A stretch of 45,540 bases of DNA from an uncultured Gemmatimonadota bacterium (lineage in GTDB: Bacteria; Gemmatimonadota; Gemmatimonadetes; Gemmatimonadales; Gemmatimonadaceae), in the NCBI GenBank assembly GCA_937867645.1, contig CALMKE010000027.1:1-45540 (forward strand), written 5' to 3'. Numbering within the stretch: position 1 is the stretch's first letter; each line of letters starts with the position of its first letter. The position numbers were made by a program, and so were the translations under genes. The notes below the pieces were generated by a model. The model saw only the letters and a list, made by a program, of their open reading frames with translations. It ran no database searches and had not been told where the DNA came from. This document shows, piece after piece, positions 17,141 through 24,722 of this stretch.

Positions 17141-17925
17141 TGCGACTCCTGCCTCTGCTCCTTTGGCAGCTCGCACTTCCGGCCTCCGGGGACGCGCAGG
17201 ATCCACCGCCAATCAGCGACAACAGCTTCCTCATCGAAGAGGCGTACAACCAGGAGCCTGGCGTAGTACAGCACATCCTGCTGTTCTCTCGCGACCGCGT
17301 GACGCGTGATGGGGAGCTGGGCTTCACGCAGGAGTGGCCGTTCGTCAGTCAGAACCACCAGCTGAGCTACTCGATCCCGCTCGTACGGGCCGCGGGCCGC
17401 GCCGGTGTCGGCGACGTCGCGCTGAACTACAGGTATCGGTGGCTTGCGCGCTCGCGCGCCGAATCAGTCGTCCGGATCAGTGCGTTGCTCCCCACAGGCA
17501 ACGCGGAGCGCGGCATGGGAGCGGGGGGAGCCGGAGTGGAGCTCAATCTGCCGGTCTCGCTGGAGATCGGCAGCGCTCTCGCGGCGCACTGGAACCTCGG
17601 AGGTTCGGTGATCTCTTCGGCGCGCGCCGAGGATGGAACTCGCGGCGCGGCGAACGAGGTGTTCGCCGGAGCGAGTCTGGTGTGGCTGCTGCATCCGACG
17701 TTGAACCTGCTCGCCGAATCGGTCTGGTCACGAGCGGAGCTTCCGGCAACCCGCGGGACGCGGGTGTTGGAGACGTCGCTGACTTTGGTTCCGGCCATCC
17801 GCGGCGCCATCAATCTCAGCTCTGGTGCGCAGATCGTTCCCGGCGCCGGGTTGACCATCGACGCGCGCGGCCGGATGCGCGTGTCCGGTCTGCTGCTCTA
17901 TCTGAGTTACGAGCACGGCTTCTGA
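17140..17925 (+). CDS. Outer-membrane barrel protein of the metal operon
   Basis: A 261-residue protein with a signal peptide (residues 1-20, ending SGDAQ). The rest is alternating amphipathic strands (GELGFTQEWPFVSQNHQLSYSIPL, GVGDVALNYRYRW) and ends LYLSYEHGF, with the terminal Phe typical of Bam-inserted barrels. It resembles the Phenol_MetA_deg / transporter-like outer-membrane families. ATG 17140 overlaps the ZIP stop (TGATG), so it is the last gene of the oxidase-ZIP-barrel operon. It could let metal or substrate cross the outer membrane; that is inferred from context only. Confidence 0.75.
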   Translation: MRLLPLLLWQLALPASGDAQDPPPISDNSFLIEEAYNQEPGVVQHILLFSRDRVTRDGELGFTQEWPFVSQNHQLSYSIPLVRAAGRAGVGDVALNYRYRWLARSRAESVVRISALLPTGNAERGMGAGGAGVELNLPVSLEIGSALAAHWNLGGSVISSARAEDGTRGAANEVFAGASLVWLLHPTLNLLAESVWSRAELPATRGTRVLETSLTLVPAIRGAINLSSGAQIVPGAGLTIDARGRMRVSGLLLYLSYEHGF

Positions 17926-17938
17926 GCCGGGCCGCGTT

Positions 17939-17972
17939 GTCACTGGTCACCGGCCACCAGTCACTTTTTTTC
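17939..17972 (+). terminator. Terminator built from heptameric repeats
   Basis: Units GTCACTG, GTCACCG, GCCACCA, GTCACTT at 7-bp steps. ACTGGT and ACCAGT form a 6-bp stem around an 8-nt loop, followed by CACTTTTTTTCT, giving a plausible intrinsic terminator for the oxidase-ZIP-barrel operon. On the minus strand the same array supplies the TGA stop of the RidA gene (17963-17961). Confidence 0.65.
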
Positions 17973-18353
17973 TATAAGCCCCTCCGCCTCGATCTCCACC
18001 AGCATCTCCGGATCGATCAGCCGCGCGACCTGCACCATGCTCGTCGCCGGCCGGATCTCGCCGAAGAAGGAGCAGTGCGCGCGGCCGATCTCCTCCCACT
18101 GGTCGATGTCGGTCACGTAGATCCGCGTTCGCACGATGTCGCTGAGCCGCGCTCCGGCGCGGTGCAGCGCCGACTCGATGTTGGTCAGGGTTTGAATCGC
18201 CTGGGCGTGCGGGTCGTCCTTGCCCACGATCTTGCCGCCCTCGCCGGTTGCCGTCGTGCCTGAGACGTAGATGTGCGAGCCGACGCGGACGACGCGCGAA
18301 TAGCCCACCAACGGCTCCCATTTGCTTTCGGTCGAGATGTTGACGCGAGTCAC
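17961..18353 (-). CDS. RidA/YjgF family protein
   Basis: A 130-residue member of the Rid family, which hydrolyses reactive enamine/imine intermediates or has related roles. Family features: [20 protein letters not shown] near the N-terminus, [22 protein letters not shown] in the middle, and [12 protein letters not shown] followed by [25 protein letters not shown]. The GTG at 18353 has GGAG seven bases upstream and gives the usual short N-terminus; a TTG at 18383 would add ten residues. It belongs to the subgroup with a WEP...YSRVVRVG start rather than the archetypal RidA, so deaminase activity is uncertain. It converges with the metal operon and its stop lies in the shared repeat. Confidence 0.9.
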   Translation of the reverse strand: MTRVNISTESKWEPLVGYSRVVRVGSHIYVSGTTATGEGGKIVGKDDPHAQAIQTLTNIESALHRAGARLSDIVRTRIYVTDIDQWEEIGRAHCSFFGEIRPATSMVQVARLIDPEMLVEIEAEGLIEKK

Positions 18354-18401
18354 GGCAAAGCTCCGGATCGAGTTCAGGGGCAAAATATGCCGTTATCGAG
18401 T

Positions 18402-18606
18402 GGACTGCGGACTGAGGACCCATGCGGCCGGAGGATGGAGGACCTATGCGGCCTCAGGACCAAAAACAACCGAGGATCTACGATTAAGTGAGGACTGAGG
18501 ATGAGCGGAACGGCGGGACCTCGGGAGCCCACGCCTCCTCCTCAGTCCTCACTTAATCGCCGATCCTCGGTTGTAGTCGGTCCTGAGGCCGCATGGGTCC
18601 TCAGTC
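18402..18606. repeat. Large near-perfect inverted repeat made of heptads
   Basis: Left arm 18410-18501 and right arm 18539-18606 are reverse complements at 63 of 68 positions, apart from a 24-nt insertion in the left arm (18430-18453). The loop is 37 nt. The left side reads in 7-bp steps from 18402: GGACTGC, GGACTGA, GGACCCA, TGCGGCC, GGAGGAT, GGAGGAC. It fills the gap between the RidA gene and the ECF sigma gene. Confidence 0.85.
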
Positions 18607-18666
18607 ATCAGTCCGGAATCATGCTGCGGATGTGACTCTGGCGGCCGCCCCAGTAGTCTATATCCT

Positions 18667-19212
18667 GTGAAAGACCTCTCCGACGAGCAGATCGCGGCCG
18701 CGGTTGTCGCGGGTGACACCGATGCGTTCGCTGTGCTTGTGTCCCGCTACACCGCGCGATATGCGCGGTTCGCGGCGCGGATGCTCGGCAACCGGGAGGA
18801 TGGGGAAGAGGCGCTGCAGGATGCATTCGTTCGGGCGTACCGGGCGCTGGGCAAGCGGGACGGGAAGAGCGCCTTCGGGCCATGGTTTCACGCGATTCTG
18901 ATGAATCAATGCCGGACGACGGCGAGCAGGCGCGCGAACAGGCAGCGGCTGATGGTGCACGACGAGGTGGCGCTGGAGCGGGCGGTGGCCGATGAAGGTC
19001 CGGCGGCGCCGGCGGCCGGCTCGGAGATCGAGGCCGCGGTAGCGAAGCTGGATCCGCTGCAGCGGGAAGTCTTTCTGATGAAGTACGTGGAAGGGATGAG
19101 CTACGAGGAGATAGCGTTGATAACGGGAGTCGGAGTTTCGGCTCTCAAGATGCGCGTGAAGCGGACGGCGGATCGCCTCCGCGAGCTTATGGGGCAAGGG
19201 GAAACGGCATGA
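18667..19212 (+). CDS. ECF-type RNA polymerase sigma factor
   Basis: A 181-residue alternative sigma factor. Region 2 covers about residues 15-85 (GDTDAFAVLVSRYTARYARFAARMLGNREDGEEALQDAFVRAYRAL). Region 4 covers about 118-175 (LDPLQREVFLMKYVEGMSYEEIALITGVGVSALKMRVKRTADRLRE), with no region 1 or 3. The GTG 18667 start gives the usual short N-terminus (MKDLSDEQIAAAV). Its stop overlaps the next start (ATGA), placing a membrane protein with anti-sigma features immediately downstream. No cognate promoter motif could be identified by eye. Confidence 0.93.
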   Translation: MKDLSDEQIAAAVVAGDTDAFAVLVSRYTARYARFAARMLGNREDGEEALQDAFVRAYRALGKRDGKSAFGPWFHAILMNQCRTTASRRANRQRLMVHDEVALERAVADEGPAAPAAGSEIEAAVAKLDPLQREVFLMKYVEGMSYEEIALITGVGVSALKMRVKRTADRLRELMGQGETA

Positions 19213-19778
19213 AGCAGAGCGACGAAGAACTTCTCGAGAGTGTGGCGAAATCGCTGCGCGCGCCCGTTCGGGCGAGTGACGGCTTCGAGGCGCGCGTGAT
19301 GGCGGCCGTCAGGACGCCGGAGCGCTCGAGCGTGCTGGCGTGGGTCGTTCGCCCGCGCGTGCTGCGCCTGTCGCCGCTCGCGGGACTTGCGGCGGCCGCG
19401 GGTATAGCGCTGGCCGTGCTGTCGCTTGACCGCGCTGGATTGCAGCGCGAGCAGCCACAGGTGGCTGTTGCGCCCCCGACAGCGGCGGCAAGCGTGGATA
19501 CGGTTCAGCTCGTGCAGTTCATGCTCGTCGCGCCGAACGCGCAGACGGTGTCGGTAGTCGGGGATTTCAACGATTGGGATCCGGTGGCCACGCCGCTTCG
19601 CGAGGCTGCTGGCGCGGGGGTGTGGACGATCACGGTGCCGCTCGCGGCTGGCCGGCATCAGTACGTCTTCATGGTGAACGGCAACCGCTGGACGCCGGAC
19701 CCGGCCGCGCCGCTCGCGGTCGAGGACAGCTTCGGCATGCCTAATTCCGTAATCACCGTCGGAGAGAGCGCGTCGTGA
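19209..19778 (+). CDS. Membrane protein with AMPK-type glycogen-binding domain, putative anti-sigma factor
   Basis: A 189-residue protein. The N-terminal ~45 residues are helical and cytoplasmic, followed by one membrane helix (about 55-75, PLAGLAAAAGIALAVLSL) and a periplasmic early-set domain at about 98-185. That domain carries hallmark residues of the AMPK/CBM48 glycogen-binding fold: VVGDFNDWDPVATPL and GRHQYVFMVNGNRWTPDP. Position after an ECF sigma factor with an ATGA overlap, plus the single-pass layout, suggests a regulator that senses glycan outside and holds sigma inside. The short cytoplasmic part lacks the HxxxCxxC of zinc anti-sigma factors, so that role is inferred. The next gene overlaps as GTGA. 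Confidence 0.8.
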   Translation: MKQSDEELLESVAKSLRAPVRASDGFEARVMAAVRTPERSSVLAWVVRPRVLRLSPLAGLAAAAGIALAVLSLDRAGLQREQPQVAVAPPTAAASVDTVQLVQFMLVAPNAQTVSVVGDFNDWDPVATPLREAAGAGVWTITVPLAAGRHQYVFMVNGNRWTPDPAAPLAVEDSFGMPNSVITVGESAS

Positions 19779-20464
19779 TCCGAGCGATCGCGCGCAGTCT
19801 CGCGCTCTGCGCGATACTACTGGCATGCGCCGCGCTCGCGGCGGGCGCGCAGGACGCGCGCCTCTCGGCGCGACTCGATGCGCGGACCGTCACCGCGGTG
19901 ACACGCGTGCTCGATTCCGCGCGGACCCGCTCGCTGCCGACCGAGCCGCTGGTGCAGAAAGCCTTGCAGGGCGCGGCCAAGCGGGCGCCGGCGGACCGGG
20001 TCGTGGCCGCCGTGCGCGAGCTGCTGAGTGAGCTCACGGTGGCGCGGTCCGCGCTCGGCGCCAGATCCACCGAAGCGGAGCTCGTGGCAGGCGCGGGCGC
20101 GCTGCACGGCGGAGTCCCCGCCGCGACACTGACGCGCGTTCGCGGTCTCCGTGGCCGGGACCCCGTGACCGTCGCGCTCGGCACCCTGGCCGATCTCGTC
20201 GCGCGCGGCGTGCCGGTGGACGGAGCGGTGAGCGCGATCGTGACGCTCGCGAGTCGCGGCGCTTCCGACGCGGATCTCGTGACGTTCAGCAACCAGGTGG
20301 GTCGGGACATCGCGGCCGGCGCGCCGCCCGCCGTCGCCGCCCGGGTACGCGCCGCGGGAGCCAACTCCGGCGCGCGTCCTGCAACAGTGCCGGGTCGGCC
20401 CGACAACGCTCCGCGCGGGGGCGGCCGTCGCCCCGCCGGCCAGGTGCCTCCGGGGCGCCCGTAA
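19775..20464 (+). CDS. Secreted helical protein, paralogue of the 21692 gene
   Basis: A 229-residue protein, not recognised. A signal peptide (about 1-25, ending AAGAQ) leads to an all-helical region rich in Ala, Arg and Leu, then a Pro/Gly/Arg-rich tail (from about residue 195). It resembles the 237-residue product of 21692-22405: both have 'LxxxVxRGVPxDxAxxxIxxLxxRGAsDA'-like helices and the same low-complexity tail with G-R-P repeats. GTG 19775 overlaps the stop of the early-set membrane protein. It is part of the sigma operon, so it may be a structural or regulatory envelope component. No catalytic motif is seen. Confidence 0.7.
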   Translation: MIRAIARSLALCAILLACAALAAGAQDARLSARLDARTVTAVTRVLDSARTRSLPTEPLVQKALQGAAKRAPADRVVAAVRELLSELTVARSALGARSTEAELVAGAGALHGGVPAATLTRVRGLRGRDPVTVALGTLADLVARGVPVDGAVSAIVTLASRGASDADLVTFSNQVGRDIAAGAPPAVAARVRAAGANSGARPATVPGRPDNAPRGGGRRPAGQVPPGRP

Positions 20465-20491
20465 GATCACTTCTCACTGAACAAAAAAAGA

Positions 20492-21619
20492 TTGCGTACT
20501 CTGCGTGTGGCGGTCTGCGCTGCGCTCTGCACCTGTCCCTCTGTGGCGCTGGCACAGACCGCGGTCCACTTCGAGGCCGGTGGAGCCCGGGTCACGTACG
20601 GTGATACGGTCCGCGTCACGGCCGGTACGCTGAGCGCCGCCGCGAGCTCGCTCACCCGCAATACGAGCTTGTCCGGGTTGCTCGCCGGTTCGTCCACGGA
20701 GGGATCGGAGTGGACGACGTTCGGCGCGGCGCAGGGATCGCTGTTCACTCGCGCGCGCGGCTCGCTGTGGGGGGAATTCCACGGAGCCGGCTCGTTCAGC
20801 GCGTACGGCTCGGGCGCAGGCAGCGCCAATGCGCTGGCCGGCGCGCGCGCCCACTTCACGCGCGGCAACGCGGGAGCGTGGCTCGGGGCTGCCGCGGGTG
20901 GAGTGAAAGATCCGATCGGGTGGCGGTCCACGACCGCGGGGGAAATCGGCGGCTGGACACAGCTGGGTCAAACAGTCGCGCAGCTGGTGGTCATGCCCGT
21001 GCGGATCGCGGGCGGTCTGCGGCATACGGACGTCGAGGCCACCGTGAGATTCGTCAATGATCGGGCGGACGTGCTCGCGGCTGCAGGCGCGCGCACAGGC
21101 ATCGCCGGCTACGACGAGTCGCCGGATCCGTGGGCCAGCGTCAACGCGACGGCCTGGGTGCTGCGGACGGTGGGAATCACCGCCGGCATCGGCAGCTACC
21201 CGAGCGATCCGGGGCAGGATCTTCCCGCCGCCAAGTACGTCACGCTGGGCGTGAGGGTAGCGCCGGCGAGCGCGCGGCGGCCGACTGCCGTGCTATCCGC
21301 GGACGTGTTGAGCGCGGCAACGCCTGCCGTGCCGCCGGCGCTCACGGTGGTGGAGGGTCCCGGCGGACGCAAAACGATCCGCTTCCGCACGGGGTCCGTT
21401 GCGCAACGTGTCGAGATCATGGGTGACTTCACCGACTGGACGCCCGTTCGGATGAATCCCACGCAATCGCCCGGCGGCTGGATCGTCTCGCTGCCGATCA
21501 GCAGCGGCGTCCATCAGGTCAACGTCCGGCTCGACGGCGGCGATTGGACTGTCCCGGCGGGCCTCACCGCGGTCAAGGACGAATTCGGCGGCTCGGTGGG
21601 GATTCTACTGGTCCGCTGA
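20492..21619 (+). CDS. Exported beta-rich protein with C-terminal glycogen-binding domain
   Basis: A 375-residue protein with a signal peptide (about 1-21, ending ALAQ). Residues 25-270 are Gly/Ser/Ala-rich alternating strands, like an outer-membrane barrel (GSLWGEFHGAGSFSAYGSGAG). The last ~85 residues form an early-set/AMPK-type domain (VEIMGDFTDWTPVRMNP, then VHQVNVRLDGGDWTVP), the same kind as in the membrane protein encoded at 19209. The TTG start at 20492 has a weak ribosome site (A-rich). Two such domains in one operon suggest a shared glycan ligand, with one sensor in the inner membrane and one exposed further out. Function unknown. Confidence 0.72.
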   Translation: MRTLRVAVCAALCTCPSVALAQTAVHFEAGGARVTYGDTVRVTAGTLSAAASSLTRNTSLSGLLAGSSTEGSEWTTFGAAQGSLFTRARGSLWGEFHGAGSFSAYGSGAGSANALAGARAHFTRGNAGAWLGAAAGGVKDPIGWRSTTAGEIGGWTQLGQTVAQLVVMPVRIAGGLRHTDVEATVRFVNDRADVLAAAGARTGIAGYDESPDPWASVNATAWVLRTVGITAGIGSYPSDPGQDLPAAKYVTLGVRVAPASARRPTAVLSADVLSAATPAVPPALTVVEGPGGRKTIRFRTGSVAQRVEIMGDFTDWTPVRMNPTQSPGGWIVSLPISSGVHQVNVRLDGGDWTVPAGLTAVKDEFGGSVGILLVR

Positions 21620-21691
21620 ATGATGTGACGCGCGGCGTGGCCGGCCGGGTCTATATCTGCGTAACCGCGCCACACCAGCTGGGAGAGGACC

Positions 21692-22405
21692 ATGAGGAAA
21701 TTCACATTGCTGGCGGCCTTAATGGCGTTGGCTGCTCCATTGTCCGCACAGAACAGCACCGAAGATCTGACCGCGCGCCTGCGGGAAGTTCTTCCCGCGG
21801 AAGTAGCGGAGCGCGTGATCGCGACGGTGTCGGATGCCCGGAGCAAGGGACTGCCCGCGCGCGCCCTCGAGCAGCGCGCTCTCATGCTGGCGCGCAAGGG
21901 CGTCGAGCCGGGCGCCGTCGCGCGGTCCGTAGAGGATCACTCGCGCGCGATGGGTGAAGCTCGCGCCGCGCTGGCGCGTGGACGCGCGGGTCGGCCGGCC
22001 GACGGCGACGTCGCCGCCGGAGCGGAAGTGATCCGCAGGGGAGTGGACGGCGCGCAGATCAGCGCGCTGGCGAAGAGCGCTCCGCCGGGACGCGCGCTGG
22101 CGGTGCCGCTCCTGGTGATCGGTAGCCTGGTGGATCGCGGCCTGCCGTCCGACGCCGCGCTCGCTCGCGTGCTCGAGCGAATGAATGCGCGCGCGACGGA
22201 CGCGGAGCTCTCCCGGATTCCCGAGCAGGGAATGGCGGGACGCGAGCGAGGCGAGGCGGCGCGTGCCGGCCGTCCGGGCACGAGACCGATACCGGCTGCG
22301 GCGGGAGGCAGGGGCGCCGGTGCCGCGGCGGGCAGCCGGCCGCCGGCGAACGTCCCGCCCACGGCGGGAGGACGCGGACGTCCTTCCGGCAGGGGCCGTC
22401 CGTAG
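21692..22405 (+). CDS. Secreted helical protein, paralogue of the 19775 gene
   Basis: A 237-residue protein, not recognised. GGGAGAGGACC before ATG 21692 is a strong ribosome site. The signal peptide (1-20) ends in PLSAQ. Residues 22-180 are helical with repeating hydrophobic/Arg pattern (LVIGSLVDRGLPSDAALARVLERMNARATDAEL), and the tail from about 185 is Gly/Arg/Pro-rich. Similarity to the 229-residue product upstream indicates duplication within the operon. The two paralogues bracket the exported early-set protein. Function unknown. Confidence 0.7.
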   Translation: MRKFTLLAALMALAAPLSAQNSTEDLTARLREVLPAEVAERVIATVSDARSKGLPARALEQRALMLARKGVEPGAVARSVEDHSRAMGEARAALARGRAGRPADGDVAAGAEVIRRGVDGAQISALAKSAPPGRALAVPLLVIGSLVDRGLPSDAALARVLERMNARATDAELSRIPEQGMAGRERGEAARAGRPGTRPIPAAAGGRGAGAAAGSRPPANVPPTAGGRGRPSGRGRP

Positions 22406-22449
22406 CAGGCCCGCAGGAATTGAACGACAACAATCAACTGGAGACACCA

Positions 22450-23352
22450 ATGATTCGGAAAATTTCCCGGGCCGTGCTCGGCTCTTTGCTGGGAGTCGCG
22501 GCGATCACCGCGTGCAGCGACACGACCGGCAGCAGCACCGGCAAGCTCACGGTGAAGATGACGGACGCGCCGTTTCCGTTCGCGGAAGTAAGTCGCGTGG
22601 ACATGTTCGTGGTTCGGATCGATGCTCGCACGACGAGCGCGTCCGACGCGGAGACCACTGATGCTTCGTCCAGCGGCTGGACGACCATCGCGTCGCCCAA
22701 CACCGCGATCAACCTCCTGTCGCTCCAGGGCGGCGTGACGACCAACCTCGGCACGGCCTCGCTCGCGACCGGGAATTACAACGCGTTCCGCCTGATTCTC
22801 GACACGCAGAAGTCGACGATCACGCTGAAGGACGGCACGGTTCTCACCGGCGGCTCGGGCATCGTGTTCCCGAGCGCGGCGCAGACCGGAATCAAGATCA
22901 ATCTCGACGCGCCGATCCAGGTGACGCAGGACAGCTCGGTCATGATCCTGGACTTCGACGTCGGCAGCAGCTTCGTCATGCGCGGCAACAGCATCAGGAA
23001 CAACGGGCTCCTGTTCAAGCCCGTGATCCGCGCGGTCGCGACGGAGCTGACCGGCTCGCTCACCGGCTCGGTGCGGAGCGCGAGCGCCACGGGTCCCGCG
23101 GTGGCGGGCGCGACGGTGGATGTGCTCAAGGACGGAACGGCTCTGACGGATACTGTCGCCGCCAACGTCGTCGCGAGCACGTCGTCCGATGCGTCGGGCA
23201 ACTTCCGGTTCTCGTTCCTGCTGCCCGGAGCATATGAGGTTCGTGCGACGCCTCCGGCGGCGAGCGGCTTCAAGCCGGCGCTGCTCACCGATGGCGTAAC
23301 GATCACATCGGGCGCGACGGTTGCCGACAAGGTGATCGTGGTCACCCAGTAG
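22450..23352 (+). CDS. DUF4382 lipoprotein with C-terminal carboxypeptidase-regulatory-like domain
   Basis: A 300-residue lipoprotein. The signal peptide ends in a lipobox, AITAC (about Cys21). The DUF4382 domain covers about residues 28-200: KLTVKMTDAPFPFAEVSRVDMFVVRID at its start, then NLLSLQGGV and GNYNAFRLILD. The last ~90 residues resemble a CarboxypepD_reg-like beta-sandwich (GSVRSASATGPAVAGATVDVL ... GNFRFSFLLPGAYEVRATPP). ATG 22450 has GGAG eight bases upstream. A terminator follows, so this could be the last gene of the sigma operon. Function unknown; the domain order is common in surface-exposed proteins. Confidence 0.85.
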   Translation: MIRKISRAVLGSLLGVAAITACSDTTGSSTGKLTVKMTDAPFPFAEVSRVDMFVVRIDARTTSASDAETTDASSSGWTTIASPNTAINLLSLQGGVTTNLGTASLATGNYNAFRLILDTQKSTITLKDGTVLTGGSGIVFPSAAQTGIKINLDAPIQVTQDSSVMILDFDVGSSFVMRGNSIRNNGLLFKPVIRAVATELTGSLTGSVRSASATGPAVAGATVDVLKDGTALTDTVAANVVASTSSDASGNFRFSFLLPGAYEVRATPPAASGFKPALLTDGVTITSGATVADKVIVVTQ

Positions 23353-23374
23353 GCTGTTCGGAAGCGAAAAGGAG

Positions 23375-23408
23375 CCCCGTCCGGAGCCATTCCCGGGCGG
23401 GGTTTTTT
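23375..23408 (+). terminator. Intrinsic terminator after the DUF4382 gene
   Basis: CCCCGTCCGG (23375-23384) pairs with CCGGGCGGGG (23393-23402) with one G-T pair, followed by six T. It ends the transcript that may begin at the sigma gene. Confidence 0.9.
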
Positions 23409-23587
23409 CGCGTCCTCCAGGTAGGACACTTTCTGGCTTTCGGGGGCAGTTTTGGCCGGTTAAGTGCGCGGAGAAGGCGTTAACTACCTCATGCGACACC
23501 GGATGGATGGCACGTCACGTGCCTTAATAAGGGCGTTACCGCGGGAGCCATGAGGGCGACGGCGGCCAGTCAGCGGAGGTTGACACA

Positions 23588-24088
23588 ATGAACAAGATCA
23601 AAGCACTGGTAATCATTCCGGCGATGCTGTTTGCGGCGGCTTGTGGTCGTGACGATTCGAGCAAGAGCGTCGACGCCGCGCTGGACAGCGATCTGCGCCT
23701 CGCGGGCGAAGCGTACGCGCCGGGCATGGACAGCATCTCGATGATGGAGCGCAACGCGGCGCTGGCTCCGACCGCTCCGCGGGTCACGCGGGCGGCTCCC
23801 ACTCGTACGACGAGCGCTCCACGCCGGACATCCACGCGGCGTGCCTCGAGCAGCGGCACGTCTTCGGGCGGCGGGACTTACTCGGGCACGGCGACCGTGC
23901 GCACCGAAACGCGACGCAACACGGGTCGTGACGCGGCCATCGGCGCGACCGCCGGCGCGGTCATCGGCGCCACCACCAGCCGCGACAAGGTCAAGGGTGG
24001 CTTGATCGGCGCGGCAATCGGTGGAATCGCGGGCGCGGTCATCGGGCACAACGTGGACAAGAAGACGGTGCCGGTAAGCAATCCGTAA
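23588..24088 (+). CDS. Glycine-zipper lipoprotein
   Basis: A 166-residue protein with a strong ribosome site (GGAGG eight bases upstream) and a lipobox, FAAAC (Cys19). The middle (about 60-110) is a Ser/Thr/Arg-rich low-complexity linker. The C-terminus (about 115-155) is a glycine zipper: AAIGATAGAVIGATTSRDKVKGGLIGAAIGGIAGAVIGHNVD. Such domains (YMGG/Gly-zipper_2, as in outer-membrane lipoproteins of the SlyB/OsmB type) insert in or lie on membranes. Terminators on both sides make it monocistronic. Likely an envelope-stress or membrane-integrity protein, inferred from family. Confidence 0.82.
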   Translation: MNKIKALVIIPAMLFAAACGRDDSSKSVDAALDSDLRLAGEAYAPGMDSISMMERNAALAPTAPRVTRAAPTRTTSAPRRTSTRRASSSGTSSGGGTYSGTATVRTETRRNTGRDAAIGATAGAVIGATTSRDKVKGGLIGAAIGGIAGAVIGHNVDKKTVPVSNP

Positions 24089-24111
24089 CGAGCGAACGGC
24101 GAAGAAGGATG

Positions 24112-24143
24112 AAGGCGGGTGCGAGGGTCGTACCCGCCTTTTT
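24112..24143 (+). terminator. Intrinsic terminator after the glycine-zipper gene
   Basis: AAGGCGGGT (24112-24120) pairs with ACCCGCCTT (24132-24140), followed by a T run. Confidence 0.9.
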
Positions 24144-24172
24144 CATTTGTGAACTACCACTGCGAACTACCA

Positions 24173-24228
24173 CTGCGAACGGAATAGCTGACGGCTACCC
24201 GCTGGAAGGCTGTCCGCTGACCGGCTGA
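24173..24228. repeat. Left inverted repeat bounding the four-helix-bundle gene
   Basis: The outer 24 bases, CTGCGAAC (24173-24180), one base, then GAATAGCTGACGGCT (24182-24196), are repeated in inverse at 24755-24778 with one mismatch. The remainder (to 24228) is a degenerate GCTG array with 7-8 bp steps that also aligns with the other end. A 13-bp direct repeat (GAACTACCACTGC, twice) lies just outside at 24151-24176. Confidence 0.8.
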
Positions 24229-24326
24229 CTGCGACGTTGACCTGCCGCGCGAGTTCACGGGCGTAATGATGATTGCGGCAACGGAGTGGTCCGCCGGCGG
24301 GAGAACCGTTTAGGCAGACTCGGTGC

Positions 24327-24722
24327 GTGAGCGATTACAAGAAGCTCCGCGTGTGGCGAAAAGCCCACGCGCTGGCGATCAACACGCATCGCGTTGCAAA
24401 TGCCATCCGCGGGCAGCAGTACGCGACATTCCGGAATCAGATTCTCCGGTCTGCCATGTCGGTGCCGACCAACATCGTCGAAGGGCGGTCGCAGGATAGC
24501 GAAGCCAGTTTCGCCCGGTTCCTCAAAATCTCGCTCGCTTCGCTCAACGAGCTCGAGTATCACCTGCTCGCCGCGCGCGACATAGAGGCCATTTCAGTCG
24601 CGGCGCATTTGTCACTCTCCAGTCAGGTGGAGGCAGTGCGCATGATGCTTCACGCCCTCCTGCGGGAACTTCGGGGCGGCCGGAATAAAGCCGGTGCAGT
24701 GCCGCGAAAGGTCAACGTGTAG
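24327..24722 (+). CDS. Four-helix-bundle protein (TIGR02436 / S23 type)
   Basis: A 131-residue protein of the 23S-rRNA-intervening-sequence / four-helix-bundle family. The GTG 24327 start gives the family-typical opening SDYKKLRVWRKAHALAI, followed by FRNQILRSAMSVPTNIVEGRS and FARFLKISLASLNELEYHL. This family is found in intervening sequences of 23S rRNA genes, as stand-alone genes, and as the related Avd subunit of diversity-generating retroelements. No reverse transcriptase or rRNA gene is near. The frame is open upstream to 24273 but without family similarity. The gene is enclosed by inverted repeats, and its stop is next to the right arm. Role unknown. Confidence 0.88.
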   Translation: MSDYKKLRVWRKAHALAINTHRVANAIRGQQYATFRNQILRSAMSVPTNIVEGRSQDSEASFARFLKISLASLNELEYHLLAARDIEAISVAAHLSLSSQVEAVRMMLHALLRELRGGRNKAGAVPRKVNV

